A DNA stretch of 64,000 bases from an uncultured Pelagibacteraceae bacterium (GCA_902599485.1 CACKFP010000001.1:1-64000), one strand, 5' to 3'; positions 43,310 to 53,456 are shown, numbered from the stretch's first letter. Numbers and translations: made by a program. The notes: generated from the sequence alone by a model not told the origin.

Positions 43310-44507
43310 AAACTAATGTTGCATTAGTTCCACCAAAACCAAAGCTGTTAGACATAATCGCGTTTAAATTTACATTTTTTTCAACTTGTGTAACAATTGG
43401 ATAGTTTTTTGCTTCGTCATCCATTTCTGAAATATTTGCTGAAGCTGAAATAAAATTGTTTTTCATCATTATCAAACTGTAAATTGCTTCGTGAACTGAA
43501 GTTGCACCTAATGAATGGCCCGACAAAGATTTTGTTGAACTTATCTTAGGTTTATAGTCTGGAAAAGCCTCACCAACTGCTTTTAATTCTGTAATATCTC
43601 CCACAGGTGTTGATGTCCCGTGAGTATTAATATAGTCAATTTTATTTTTAGAAGTTGCTAGAGCCATTTTCATACATCTTACCGCTCCCTCACCAGATGG
43701 TGCAACCATATCATAGCCATCTGAGGTTGCTCCATAACCAGTCAATTCTGCGTATATTTTAGCCCCTCTTGCTTTAGCATGTTCATATTCTTCTAAAACA
43801 AGAACTCCACCTCCACCAGCAATCACAAAACCATCTCTTGTTTTATCATATGGTCTAGAAGCTTTTTCAGGGGTATCATTATATTTTGATGATAGTGCAG
43901 TCATTGCATCAAACATTGCAGTCATTGCAAAGTGAACCTCATCACTGCCACCTGCAAATATAATATTTTGTTTTCCTAATTGAATAAGTTCCATTGCGTT
44001 ACCAATACAATGACCACTCGTCGCGCACGCGGAACTTATTGTGTAATTAGTGCCTTTTATTTTAAATGGAACTGCTAGAGTAGCAGAAGCAGTGCTTGCC
44101 ATAGTTCTTGGAACTATAAATGGACCCATTTTTTTTGGATTTTTTTCTCTAGTTTTATCTGATGCTAAAATCACATTTTCAATTGATGGTCCTCCAGATC
44201 CCATGACCATTCCAGTTGAAATGTTACTAACCTCATTTTCTTCTAATCCAGAGTCTTTAACTGCTTCGCTCATCGCAACATAATTATATGCTGATCCAGC
44301 ACCCATAAACCTAATAACTTTTCTATCAATATAATCTTCCAATTTTATATTAGGTTTACCATGAACATGGCTTTTTAAATTATGCTCTTTGTATTCTTCA
44401 GAAAATGTTATTCCTGATTTTGTATTAACTAACGATTGATAAACTTCATCTTGGTTATTCCCCAAACATGAAACTACACCAAGTCCTGTTACAACTACTC
44501 TTTTCAT
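43296..44507 (-). CDS. fabB: Beta-ketoacyl-ACP synthase I
   Basis: [56 protein letters not shown]; adjacent to fabA. Confidence 0.97.
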   Translation of the reverse strand: MKRVVVTGLGVVSCLGNNQDEVYQSLVNTKSGITFSEEYKEHNLKSHVHGKPNIKLEDYIDRKVIRFMGAGSAYNYVAMSEAVKDSGLEENEVSNISTGMVMGSGGPSIENVILASDKTREKNPKKMGPFIVPRTMASTASATLAVPFKIKGTNYTISSACATSGHCIGNAMELIQLGKQNIIFAGGSDEVHFAMTAMFDAMTALSSKYNDTPEKASRPYDKTRDGFVIAGGGGVLVLEEYEHAKARGAKIYAELTGYGATSDGYDMVAPSGEGAVRCMKMALATSKNKIDYINTHGTSTPVGDITELKAVGEAFPDYKPKISSTKSLSGHSLGATSVHEAIYSLIMMKNNFISASANISEMDDEAKNYPIVTQVEKNVNLNAIMSNSFGFGGTNATLVFEKV

Positions 44508-45007
44508 TATTTAAATAATCCTACTTTAAGATTTTCTGCACTATAAATCTTTTTTCCATCAGCAAGTAATATTCCATTTGCAAGACCTACAGTTGTTTCT
44601 CCTTTAACAAGAATTCTTTTCATATCTATTTCATATGTTGCCATTTTGACATTTTTAAGAACTTCCCCAGTGAATTTTACAGTGCTTACACCCAATGCTC
44701 TACCTCTTCCTGGTTTTCCAAGCCAACCAAGAAAAAAGCCAACCAGCTGCCACATTGCATCTAAACCAAGACAACCTGGCATAACTGGATCTTCTCTAAA
44801 ATGACAATCAAAGAACCACAAATTATCCTTAATATCAAGTTCGGCTTTCATAGATCCTTTTTTATAAAAACCCTCACTCTCAGTTATTTCTGTAATTCTA
44901 TCAAACATTAGCATTGGTGGAGAAGGTAATTTTGCATTACCTGGACCAAATAACTTACCATTAGCGCAATCAATTAATTCGTTGTAATTAAATGAACTTT
45001 TTTTCAT
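44507..45007 (-). CDS. fabA: 3-hydroxydecanoyl-ACP dehydratase
   Basis: [31 protein letters not shown]. Confidence 0.98.
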   Translation of the reverse strand: MKKSSFNYNELIDCANGKLFGPGNAKLPSPPMLMFDRITEITESEGFYKKGSMKAELDIKDNLWFFDCHFREDPVMPGCLGLDAMWQLVGFFLGWLGKPGRGRALGVSTVKFTGEVLKNVKMATYEIDMKRILVKGETTVGLANGILLADGKKIYSAENLKVGLFK

Positions 45008-45057
45008 AATTTTGTAATCTTATTACTTGATTTAGGTACATTATAATATACAAATAG

Positions 45058-45074
45058 TTTAGAATAGTTTTAAA
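45058..45074. promoter_or_regulatory. Irr/ICE-like operator TTTAGAATAGTTTTAAA upstream of irr-like gene
   Basis: Matches TTTAGAAnnnTTCTAAA at 13/14 specified positions, just upstream of the start codon and downstream of a TATAAT at 45042-45047. Confidence 0.65.
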
Positions 45075-45080
45075 TTGCTA

Positions 45081-45491
45081 ATGACTAGTAAACAAGAATT
45101 TATTGAAAAACTAAGAAACTCTAACCTAAGACCAACTAAACAAAGAATAAATATATGCGAGGTTTTATTTAATAGAGATAAAACTTTCCATTTCACAATA
45201 AACGACTTATTCAATTTGATAAAAGATAAAACTGGAGAGAAAGTTTCTTTAGCAACTGTTTACAATACAGTTCATGCATTTCATAAAAAAGGATATCTAA
45301 AAGAAATTCCAATAAATTCTAATCAAACCTACTTTGATACAAATGTCACAGATCACCATCATTTCTTTGATGTTAAAGAAGAAAAGCTTATTGATCTTAA
45401 AAGTGAGGATGTGGGACCGATAGAGATACAAAAATCAATACCTGGAAAAAAAATTAAATCAGTTGAAGTTTTAGTAAAATTAGAAGACTAA
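45081..45491 (+). CDS. irr: Fur-family regulator, Irr/PerR-like
   Basis: LRPTKQRINICEVLF, VSLATVYNTVHAFHKKGYLKEI, DTNVTDHHHFFDVKEEKLIDL (His-rich motif typical of Irr). Confidence 0.82.
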   Translation: MTSKQEFIEKLRNSNLRPTKQRINICEVLFNRDKTFHFTINDLFNLIKDKTGEKVSLATVYNTVHAFHKKGYLKEIPINSNQTYFDTNVTDHHHFFDVKEEKLIDLKSEDVGPIEIQKSIPGKKIKSVEVLVKLED

Positions 45492-45534
45492 GTTTCAAAA
45501 TTAAATCATAAATATTCTGACTTATTGACAATCT

Positions 45535-45563
45535 TCTTTAGAATAATTATAAACAACGAATTA
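45535..45563 (+). promoter_or_regulatory. Predicted sigma70-type promoter of katG: TTGACA-17 bp-TATAAA
   Basis: TTGACA 45535-45540, TATAAA 45558-45563, 17-bp spacer. Confidence 0.7.
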
Positions 45564-45586
45564 GAATAATTATAATATTAAAGGAG
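45547..45586. promoter_or_regulatory. Tandem Irr/ICE-like operators on the katG promoter
   Basis: TTTAGAATAATTATAAA (45547-45563, 13/14) and ATTAGAATAATTATAAT (45570-45586, 11/14); TTAGAATAATTATAA repeats exactly with a 23-bp offset and overlaps the -10. Confidence 0.65.
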
Positions 45587-45596
45587 ATATATAATA

Positions 45597-47834
45597 ATGA
45601 GTGCGGAATTTCATAAAAGTAAAACATTTAAATCAGCAGAATTAAGTAAGTGCCCTTTTACGGGCGCAGGTACACCAGCAAAATTTAGCGCTGGTAGAGG
45701 ACAAACAAATAGAGATTTTTGGCCAAATAGTTTGAATTTGAAAATTTTAAGTCAGCACTCGAATTTATCAAATCCAATGGAGAAAAAATTTAATTATTCT
45801 AAAGAATTTAAAAAACTGAATTACAAAGCACTCAAAAAAGATTTAAACAAATTAATGACAGACTCACAAGATTGGTGGCCAGCAGATTACGGTCATTATG
45901 GTCCTTTATTTATTAGATTAGCATGGCACGCAGCAGGTACATACAGAACAGGTGATGGTAGAGGGGGAGCTGGAACAGGCAATCAAAGGTTTGCACCGTT
46001 AAATGCTTGGCCTGATAATGTTAATCTAGATAAAGCTAGATTACTTTTATGGCCAATAAAACAGAAATATGGAAAAAGAATTTCTTGGGCAGATTTATTT
46101 ATACTAGTTGGAAATGTAGCATTAGAGTCTATGGGCTTTAAAACGTTCGGTTTTGGAGCGGGAAGAACTGATATCTGGGAACCAGAAGATGATATTTACT
46201 GGGGTTCAGAAAAAGAAATGTTAGGTGTTAAGAGATACAGCGGAAAAAGAGATCTTGAACAACCTTTGGGGGCTTCTCACATGGGATTAATTTATGTAAA
46301 TCCACAAGGTCCAGATTTTAATCCAGACCCATTGAAAGCAGCTCATGATATTAGAGAAACATTTGGACGAATGGCAATGAATGATTATGAAACAGTTGCA
46401 CTAGTTGCTGGTGGTCATACTTTTGGAAAATCTCATGGTGCTGCACCTGAATCACATAAAGGACCTGATCCAGAAGCATCAAGAATTCAAGATCAAGCAA
46501 CTGGTTGGAATAGTAATTACAAATCAGGAAAAGGTGTACATGCAATAAGTAGTGGTATTGAAGGAGCATGGACACAAACACCAACACAATGGGATATGGG
46601 TTACTTTGATTGTTTATTTAACCATGAATGGGAATTGACTAAAGGACCTGCTGGAGCATTCCAATGGACTCCAAAAAAGAATGGTCAGAGAATTAAAATG
46701 GTACCTGATGCTCATGATAAAAGCAAAATGCATCCTCCAATGATGCAAACAACTGATTTATCTTTGAGAATGGATAAAAGCTATGGACCAATTTCAAAAC
46801 ATTTTTATCAAAATCCAGATGAATTTGCTGATGCATTTGCTAGAGCTTGGTTTAAGCTTACTCATAGAGACATGGGACCAAGAGCATGTTATTTGGGTAG
46901 CGAAGTACCAAAAGAACAATTAATTTGGCAAGATCCTATAGATAAACCAAAATATAAACTTAAATCAAAAGATATAAGAGATTTAAAATCAAAGCTTTCA
47001 AAATCAAAAATCTCTGTTTCTGATTTAGTTTCTACTGCATGGGCTTCTGCTTCTACATACAGAGGTTCTGACAAAAGAGGTGGAGCAAACGGTGCAAGAA
47101 TTATGCTTGAACCTCAAAGAAGTTGGAAAGTCAATAACCCTAAAAAACTTTCAAAGGTTATTAAAGCTTTACAAAAAATTAAGAAACAATTTGATACAAA
47201 TAAAAAATCAGTGTCAATGGCTGATCTTATAGTATTAGGTGGAAATGTAGGAATAGAGATGGCAGCAAAAAAAGCTGGTCATAAAATTCAGGTTCCATTT
47301 TCGCCAGGAAGAGGAGATGCAAGACAAGACCAAACAGATGTAAACTCATTTGGACTGCTTGAGCCACAAGCTGATGGTTTTAGAAACTACATGAAAAAAG
47401 GTAAATCCCATGTTTCAGCTGAGGAAAAATTAATTGATAAGGCACAATTAATGGGATTAACAGCACCAGAGATGACAGTTCTTGTAGGAGGAATGAGAGT
47501 TTTAGACACAAACTATGATAGTTCTAAAAATGGAGTTTTCACAAAAAAACCTGGAACTTTATCAACAGATTATTTTGTAAATCTTCTCGATATGAGTACC
47601 ACTTGGAAAGAAACTGACAAATCTGAACAATATTTTGTTGGTAAAGATAGAAAGTCTAAAAAAACTAAGTGGAAAGGTTCAAGAGTTGACCTTATTTTTG
47701 GTTCAAATTCTCAATTAAGAGCATTAGCTGAAGTCTATGCCTGCAAAGACTCATCTGACAAATTTGTTAAAGACTTTGTATCTGCATGGGTCAAAGTGAT
47801 GAATGCAGATAGATTTGATTTAAGATTAAACTAA
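45597..47834 (+). CDS. katG: Catalase-peroxidase KatG
   Basis: [82 protein letters not shown]; 745 aa with duplicated domain. Confidence 0.99.
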   Translation: MSAEFHKSKTFKSAELSKCPFTGAGTPAKFSAGRGQTNRDFWPNSLNLKILSQHSNLSNPMEKKFNYSKEFKKLNYKALKKDLNKLMTDSQDWWPADYGHYGPLFIRLAWHAAGTYRTGDGRGGAGTGNQRFAPLNAWPDNVNLDKARLLLWPIKQKYGKRISWADLFILVGNVALESMGFKTFGFGAGRTDIWEPEDDIYWGSEKEMLGVKRYSGKRDLEQPLGASHMGLIYVNPQGPDFNPDPLKAAHDIRETFGRMAMNDYETVALVAGGHTFGKSHGAAPESHKGPDPEASRIQDQATGWNSNYKSGKGVHAISSGIEGAWTQTPTQWDMGYFDCLFNHEWELTKGPAGAFQWTPKKNGQRIKMVPDAHDKSKMHPPMMQTTDLSLRMDKSYGPISKHFYQNPDEFADAFARAWFKLTHRDMGPRACYLGSEVPKEQLIWQDPIDKPKYKLKSKDIRDLKSKLSKSKISVSDLVSTAWASASTYRGSDKRGGANGARIMLEPQRSWKVNNPKKLSKVIKALQKIKKQFDTNKKSVSMADLIVLGGNVGIEMAAKKAGHKIQVPFSPGRGDARQDQTDVNSFGLLEPQADGFRNYMKKGKSHVSAEEKLIDKAQLMGLTAPEMTVLVGGMRVLDTNYDSSKNGVFTKKPGTLSTDYFVNLLDMSTTWKETDKSEQYFVGKDRKSKKTKWKGSRVDLIFGSNSQLRALAEVYACKDSSDKFVKDFVSAWVKVMNADRFDLRLN

Positions 47835-47853
47835 TATCAAGGAAAGCGGGAAA

Positions 47854-48450
47854 ATGAAATCACTATCGTTCGAAGACTTTTATAAAGTTCCTGAAATTAA
47901 GTTTGATATAAATAGATTGCGAAACGACTTAAATCTAATTTTGGAGAAAAAGAAATTTAATTCGCCAGGTGTTACTCACTTTGGAGCAATTCCTCTAAAT
48001 CAAATTCCAAATAACAAAGACTCTATAGAAGGGAACAATATCAGGGGCAGATATTGGACTATTGCAGATGAGACAGGCAAAGAAGTTTCAAGAGATATTG
48101 ATATTGATGAATCAAAATATACTCAGTTACTACCAGAGTTCGAGAAAACTTATTTTAAAGAGGTTTATGAAATTCTTAGTAAAAAATTTAAACTAGGAAG
48201 GGTAAGGCTTTTATTGAAAGAGCCAAGATCAACACTAAGCTGGCACAAAGATCCAGAGTGTAGATTGCATATTCCGATAGTAACTAATGCAGGTTGTTCA
48301 ATGGTCATCGAAAATGTTGCAAAACATTTGCCTGCGGATGGACATGTATGGATTACTAATAATACAAAGTATCATAACTTTTTTAATGGAGGGGAACAGG
48401 CTAGAGTTCACTTAGTTGCTTGTGTTCTTGAAAGCCCGTTTAAAGAATAA
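47854..48450 (+). CDS. Aspartyl/asparaginyl beta-hydroxylase-like Fe(II)/2OG oxygenase
   Basis: STLSWHKDPECRLHIPIVTNAGCSMVIENVAKHLPADGHVWITNNTKYHNFFNGGEQARVHLV: HxD...H pattern; 19 nt after katG. Confidence 0.75.
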   Translation: MKSLSFEDFYKVPEIKFDINRLRNDLNLILEKKKFNSPGVTHFGAIPLNQIPNNKDSIEGNNIRGRYWTIADETGKEVSRDIDIDESKYTQLLPEFEKTYFKEVYEILSKKFKLGRVRLLLKEPRSTLSWHKDPECRLHIPIVTNAGCSMVIENVAKHLPADGHVWITNNTKYHNFFNGGEQARVHLVACVLESPFKE

Positions 48451-48692
48451 TGGAAGTTACCAACGGTATTTTTAAAGCTGCTGGCCAGATTTATTCCAAT
48501 AACAGAGGCTCTATTTTAAGAACAATTGTTTATACAGTTGGTCATTTTGCAATTGCTATAACTGTTTTGATGTTAGTTGCGGATGTATCATTTATGATAG
48601 CTTTGACTGATGCAATTGTAGAACCAATTGCCAATTCTATTTGGTATTTCATTTTAGATAAGTGGTGGGCAAGTAGATCAAAAAGTAAATAA
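48450..48692 (+). CDS. DUF2061-like small membrane protein
   Basis: RTIVYTVGHFAIAITVLMLVADVSFMIALTDAIVEPIANSIWYFILDKWWA. Confidence 0.8.
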   Translation: MEVTNGIFKAAGQIYSNNRGSILRTIVYTVGHFAIAITVLMLVADVSFMIALTDAIVEPIANSIWYFILDKWWASRSKSK

Positions 48693-48703
48693 TAATCATT
48701 ATC
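48685..48703. promoter_or_regulatory. Fur-box-like sequence GTAAATAATAATCATTATC
   Basis: 16/19 identity to the E. coli Fur consensus GATAATGATAATCATTATC; overlaps the end of the DUF2061 gene. Confidence 0.5.
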
Positions 48704-48744
48704 AATAAGCATTTAGGAAAAATTTAATAAGGATAATTTGTAGT

Positions 48745-48792
48745 AATAATAATTATTCGCAAAAAAAATGCGTAAATAATAATTATTCGCAA
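48745..48792. repeat. Two perfect copies of AATAATAATTATTCGCAA
   Basis: 18-bp direct repeat at 48745-48762 and 48775-48792 (30-bp offset), each containing the palindrome AATAATTATT. Confidence 0.9.
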
Positions 48793-48836
48793 GGATATTT
48801 GTTGAAAATAATTTTTTCATATTTAATTTTTAAAAT

Positions 48837-49016
48837 ATGCAAATAGAAAATTATAATTGTAAAAAATGTGGATTAACAATTTCTTCAACTTGTTCTAAGT
48901 GTGATAAAATAGTTGATGTCGAAGTCCTTGATGATGGATGTATTGTTCAAAAGACTAAATGTGTTGATTGTGCGAATGCTCCAGTAATTAAAGATGTATG
49001 TGTTCAACAAAAATAA
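48837..49016 (+). CDS. 59-aa Cys-rich zinc-ribbon-like protein, not in the ORF track
   Basis: ORF MQIENYNCKKCGLTISSTCSKCDKIVDVEVLDDGCIVQKTKCVDCANAPVIKDVCVQQK with three CxxC pairs; weak SD. Confidence 0.65.
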   Translation: MQIENYNCKKCGLTISSTCSKCDKIVDVEVLDDGCIVQKTKCVDCANAPVIKDVCVQQK

Positions 49017-49042
49017 TTATTAAATACATTTAAATTAAAGGG

Positions 49043-49495
49043 TTAGTTGATTTTTCCCCAAAGATTTTCCTCATCAACCCACCCTTTAAAACTTTTCGTT
49101 TCTACTAAGCACCAATTTCTCTCACATTTTTTTACTAACAATAATCTTCCAGTTTCTATCTTAGCCAAGGGTTTAGAATATTTAGTTGGTTTTTTGAAAA
49201 GAATTTTATTTGATACAGTTATAAAGGATTTTGATTGCTTCAATTGAGAAATATGTATCCACCCACCATTTTTTTTATTATCAATTATTCTTCTAAAATT
49301 TTCTTTTTTATCAATCACTTTTACTGGTAAGTTTATTTTCTTGTAAATATACTTTATTGGATAATCAAAACTTGGACCATATCTTACGTTTACTTTATCA
49401 TTTTTAAGCATTAAAAATTTTTCATTATCTTCAGAGATAGCATTCGAGGTAAAAAATATTATTATTAAAATCTTGAAGATTAATTGCACAAACAA
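49043..49495 (-). CDS. SH3-domain (SH3b) periplasmic protein
   Basis: KNDKVNVRYGPSFDYPIKYIY, GGWIHISQL, RNWCLVETKSFKGWVDEENLWG; signal peptide. Confidence 0.87.
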   Translation of the reverse strand: MFVQLIFKILIIIFFTSNAISEDNEKFLMLKNDKVNVRYGPSFDYPIKYIYKKINLPVKVIDKKENFRRIIDNKKNGGWIHISQLKQSKSFITVSNKILFKKPTKYSKPLAKIETGRLLLVKKCERNWCLVETKSFKGWVDEENLWGKIN

Positions 49496-50232
49496 CCTTT
49501 TTTTTTAGTAAATTTTATTTTTCTAAATTCAAGTTTTTTCAGATTAACAACCAGAATTGACGAGTGAAGACTTTTATCTGATGAAATTATGTTTTTTAAA
49601 ACTTCGTTTGCCTGCATACTCCCAATTATATTTGATGTAGTTCCTAATATTCCCTCACTTTCACAATTTAAAACTTCATCAGAAGGTTCTGACTGGTAAA
49701 AACACTTTAAACATGGACTTGATTTATTGTTAAAATCGAATGAAAAAATGTGTCCATCAAATTTGCTAATAGCACCAACTATTAATTTTCTTTTATATTT
49801 TAATGAAAATTTATTTATTAAAAATTTAGTCTTAAAATTATCTGTTCCATCTACAATTATATCGAAATCTTTAACAATCTTATTTAAATTTTTTTCAGAA
49901 GCTTTTTCTTTTAATATTTTGACCTTTACATCTTTATTAATTAATTTTATTCTTCTTTTAAAGATATCAACCTTAAATTTTCCAACATCTTTTGAAGTAT
50001 ACAAGATTTGTCTTTGAAGATTTGAAATATCTACTTTATCGTGATCAATAGCACCTATGTACCCTACACCGCATCTAGCCAACAAATCTGCAACTGGACT
50101 ACCTAATCCACCAATTCCTACAATTAAAACTTTTGAATTAATTATTTTCTTTTGCCCTAATACACCAATATCCTTAAGTATTATTTGCCTAGAGTATCTC
50201 TCGAGGTTTCGTTTTGATAAAGAATTTTTCAC
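49480..50232 (-). CDS. ThiF/MoeB/HesA-family adenylyltransferase
   Basis: RYSRQIILKDIGVLGQKKI, VGIGGLGSPVADLLARCGVG, DHDKVDISNLQRQILY, DGTDNFKTKFLIN. Confidence 0.95.
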   Translation of the reverse strand: MKNSLSKRNLERYSRQIILKDIGVLGQKKIINSKVLIVGIGGLGSPVADLLARCGVGYIGAIDHDKVDISNLQRQILYTSKDVGKFKVDIFKRRIKLINKDVKVKILKEKASEKNLNKIVKDFDIIVDGTDNFKTKFLINKFSLKYKRKLIVGAISKFDGHIFSFDFNNKSSPCLKCFYQSEPSDEVLNCESEGILGTTSNIIGSMQANEVLKNIISSDKSLHSSILVVNLKKLEFRKIKFTKKKGCLCN

Positions 50233-50663
50233 TTACCTGTTGATCCAAATCCACCTGAACCTCTAATTGTTTCAGGCAAAGCTTCTACCGTTTCAAAATC
50301 CACTTTTAGAATTGGCATTAATATCATTTGAGCAATTCTATCATCGTTATTTACTGTAAAGTCTTTATCTCCATGATTAAATAAAATTACTTTTATTTCT
50401 CCTCTATAGTCACTATCAATTGTTCCAGGAGTATTTAATACACTTATATTATTTTTAGCTGCTAAACCCGATCGCGGCCTGATCTGAACTTCGGTATCCT
50501 CAGGTATTGCAATAGATAAACCTGTTGGTACTAAAGCGTTTTCGCCTGGTTTAATTACTATTTTCTTTTCAATGAATGCAGTCAAATCTAGTCCAGATGA
50601 ACCTGTTGTTTTATATTCTGGCAGTTTAACTTTTTTGTCTAATTTTTTAATTAAGACTTTCAC
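50229..50663 (-). CDS. dut: dUTPase
   Basis: GSSGLDLTAF, IRPRSGLAAKN, GTIDSDYRGEIKVILFNHG, RIAQMI, GSGGFGSTGK. Confidence 0.99.
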   Translation of the reverse strand: MKVLIKKLDKKVKLPEYKTTGSSGLDLTAFIEKKIVIKPGENALVPTGLSIAIPEDTEVQIRPRSGLAAKNNISVLNTPGTIDSDYRGEIKVILFNHGDKDFTVNNDDRIAQMILMPILKVDFETVEALPETIRGSGGFGSTGK

Positions 50664-50670
50664 TATTAAG

Positions 50671-51870
50671 TTAATTAATCTGTTGAATTACTCTTTTGAC
50701 TATTTCTTCAGCGACCAATGATTTACTCATCTTTTCAAAATTTTCTTCAGGTCTATCTTTGTAAAATATAGAAATTTTATTAAAATTGGACTCGAATCCT
50801 ATAGTTTGATCTGAGACATCGTTTGCAATTACCCAGTCGCAATTTTTTTCATTCAACTTCTTCTTTGCATTTGTTGAAACATTGTTTGTTTCTGCTGCAA
50901 AACCAATAGTTATTTTTGGTCTTAATGAATTATGATTAGATATATGATTTAAAATATCAATATTTTTTTCTAGCTCCAAGTTAAATTCTTCATTCTTTTT
51001 AATCTTTGTACTTTTATAATTTTTCACTTTAAAATCAGAAACAGCTGCAGAAAAAATAGCTACGTCCGTTGGTAGATTATTTAAACTTTCTTTGAACATC
51101 TCCTCGGCTGTTTCAACACTTATAAAATTAACACCATCCAAAGGTTTAATGCTTGTCTTTCCAGAAATAAGTGTCGTATCAAATCCATTGTCTCTAAGGC
51201 ATTTGGCTATTTCATATCCTTGTTTGCCACTAGATTTATTTGTAATAAATCTTACAGGATCAATATATTCAATAGTTGGTCCGGCAGTAACTAAAGCTTT
51301 TAATTTTTTATTTTTATCTAAATTAGAAAAATAATTTTTAAGCGTATTTATTATTTCATTTGGTTCCGTCATTTTTCCTTCACCATATTCACCACATGCC
51401 ATATCTCCTATCTCTGGCCCAATAATTTTATATCCAAAGCTTTTTAATTTTAATATGTTTATTTTAGTAGAAGGGTGCTCCCACATTCTTACATTCATTG
51501 CCGGTGCTAAAAATATTTGTTTGTTAGAAGCTAATAAAACAGTAGACGCCAAATCTTCTGCATTTCCTGAGGCTACTTTAGATATGGTATTAGCTGTAAT
51601 TGGTGCAACTAATACAGCATCAGCCCATCTTGATAAAGATATGTGGTCCATCTCAGCTTCGTTTTCTGCACTAAATATATCGTCATAAACTTTTTCTTGG
51701 GAAAGAGACGAAACAGATAGTGGAGTTACAAATTCTTTTGCATTTTTTGTTAATATAGTTTTTACACGAGCACCATTTTTCTTAAATAATCTTATTAACT
51801 CAAGACTTTTGTAAGCAGAAATTCCACCACATATAATCAACAGTATTTTTTTATTCTCAAAATAATTCAT
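50671..51870 (-). CDS. coaBC: Phosphopantothenoylcysteine decarboxylase / phosphopantothenate-cysteine ligase
   Basis: ICGGISAYKSLELIRLFKKNGA, APAMNVRMWEHPS, VTAGPTIEYIDPVRFITNKSSGKQGYEIA. Confidence 0.98.
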   Translation of the reverse strand: MNYFENKKILLIICGGISAYKSLELIRLFKKNGARVKTILTKNAKEFVTPLSVSSLSQEKVYDDIFSAENEAEMDHISLSRWADAVLVAPITANTISKVASGNAEDLASTVLLASNKQIFLAPAMNVRMWEHPSTKINILKLKSFGYKIIGPEIGDMACGEYGEGKMTEPNEIINTLKNYFSNLDKNKKLKALVTAGPTIEYIDPVRFITNKSSGKQGYEIAKCLRDNGFDTTLISGKTSIKPLDGVNFISVETAEEMFKESLNNLPTDVAIFSAAVSDFKVKNYKSTKIKKNEEFNLELEKNIDILNHISNHNSLRPKITIGFAAETNNVSTNAKKKLNEKNCDWVIANDVSDQTIGFESNFNKISIFYKDRPEENFEKMSKSLVAEEIVKRVIQQIN

Positions 51871-51878
51871 CGTCGAGA

Positions 51879-53456
51879 TTAAAATACTACTAATCCTAAA
51901 ATTACAAGTAATAATAAACCAATGATTGATTGATTTCTGAAAGCTACCATTTCATTTTTTTTTGTATTTAGATCATTATACGTATTAGTATTTTGTGGAA
52001 TTTGTCCACTTGCAAGAAATGTTAATGCTTGGTTTGCTTTATCCATTATTTGCGGCATTTCTGGTAATCTTTTTATAACTTCTGCAGAATTTTTTAGAGT
52101 TTCATTTAATGTTGTTATGGGATCTTTTGTTTCTTTAAGCCATTTTTCAAGAACAGGTCTTGACGTTTCCCAAATGTTTGTCTCTGGATTTAATCTTCTT
52201 GCAACACCTTCAACTACTACCATGGTTTTCTGTAGCATGAGCAACTGTGGTTGAGTTTGCATATTAAATTTTTCTGTCACATCAAAAAGTTGTTTGAGTA
52301 GTTTACCGCCAGATATATCTTTAATTGACTGACCAAATATTGGCTCTCCTATTGATCTTAGTGCTTGGGCGAGATCATCAACAGGCACTTCTTTTGGAAC
52401 TAACCCTGCAGCCAAATGAACTTCAGCCACTTTTTTATAATCTCGTTTAATAAATCCATATAAAATCTCAGCAAGAAATTTTTTACTCAAATCATCGAGC
52501 CTTCCCATTATACCAAAATCGATAGGAACTATTTGACCGCTATTGTTTATAAAAATGTTTCCTTGATGCATATCTGCATGAAAAAAACCATCTCTAACAG
52601 CATGTCTTAGAAAATGTTGAATAATATCTGATGCAATTTTTTTGGTATCTATATTTCTTTTTTCTAACTCTTCTGTTTCTCTTATAGAGACACCTTCAAC
52701 CCAGTCTAAAGTCATTACATTTTCACTTGTAAAATTCCAATAAATTCTAGGAACTTGAAATCCACTGTCATTCTTTGTGTTTTCAGAATACTCATTAGCT
52801 GCAGCGGCTTCAAATCTTAAATCCATTTCTAAATTGGTTATTTCTTTTAGCAAATAAACAACCTCAACTAATTTAAGTCTTTTTGTCTTTTTGATAATTG
52901 ACTCAGTTAAAAAAGCAAAAAGCATCAAAGCATCAATTTCTTCGTTGAATATTTTTTTTATATTTGGTCGTAAAATTTTTATAGCCACATCTTTAATTGT
53001 GCCATTATCATTTATTTGCGCTTTATGAACTTGAGCTATAGATGCTGCTGCCACCGGTTCAGATAGATTTATAATTGAATTAAAATTATCTTCCCCTAGA
53101 TCCTTTTTGATTATTTCTTTAGCTTTAGATAATTCAAAGGGAGGCAAACGATCTTGTAAACTCTCTAATTGCTTTGATAACTTTTCTCCAATTATATCTG
53201 GTCTAGTTGCTAGAAATTGACCTAATTTAATGAATGTTGTACCCATAGATTGCAAGGAGTTTGATAATCTTTCACCTTCGGTTTCATTTACAAAAGAATT
53301 ATCTTTTTTTGAAAATGATAAAGACAACAAATAGAATAAAATTTTTATTCCAATCGGTGGATTATGAAACTTTGTGAATATACTTAAAGCATCAGATTTT
53401 GCTAATTTCCTTCCAAGCTTAAAAAGTATGTATAATTTTTTAATCATATTTTCCAA
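51879..53456 (-). CDS. ubiB: UbiB-family ubiquinone biosynthesis kinase-like protein
   Basis: GTTFIKLGQFLATRPDIIGE, PVAAASIAQVHKA, HADMHQGNIFINNSGQIVPIDFGIMGRL. Confidence 0.98.
   Translation of the reverse strand: MENMIKKLYILFKLGRKLAKSDALSIFTKFHNPPIGIKILFYLLSLSFSKKDNSFVNETEGERLSNSLQSMGTTFIKLGQFLATRPDIIGEKLSKQLESLQDRLPPFELSKAKEIIKKDLGEDNFNSIINLSEPVAAASIAQVHKAQINDNGTIKDVAIKILRPNIKKIFNEEIDALMLFAFLTESIIKKTKRLKLVEVVYLLKEITNLEMDLRFEAAAANEYSENTKNDSGFQVPRIYWNFTSENVMTLDWVEGVSIRETEELEKRNIDTKKIASDIIQHFLRHAVRDGFFHADMHQGNIFINNSGQIVPIDFGIMGRLDDLSKKFLAEILYGFIKRDYKKVAEVHLAAGLVPKEVPVDDLAQALRSIGEPIFGQSIKDISGGKLLKQLFDVTEKFNMQTQPQLLMLQKTMVVVEGVARRLNPETNIWETSRPVLEKWLKETKDPITTLNETLKNSAEVIKRLPEMPQIMDKANQALTFLASGQIPQNTNTYNDLNTKKNEMVAFRNQSIIGLLLLVILGLVVF

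Noticed and set aside
48745-48792. Possible CRISPR array
   Set aside because: Only two 18-bp repeats with a 12-bp spacer and no cas genes; more consistent with an operator repeat.
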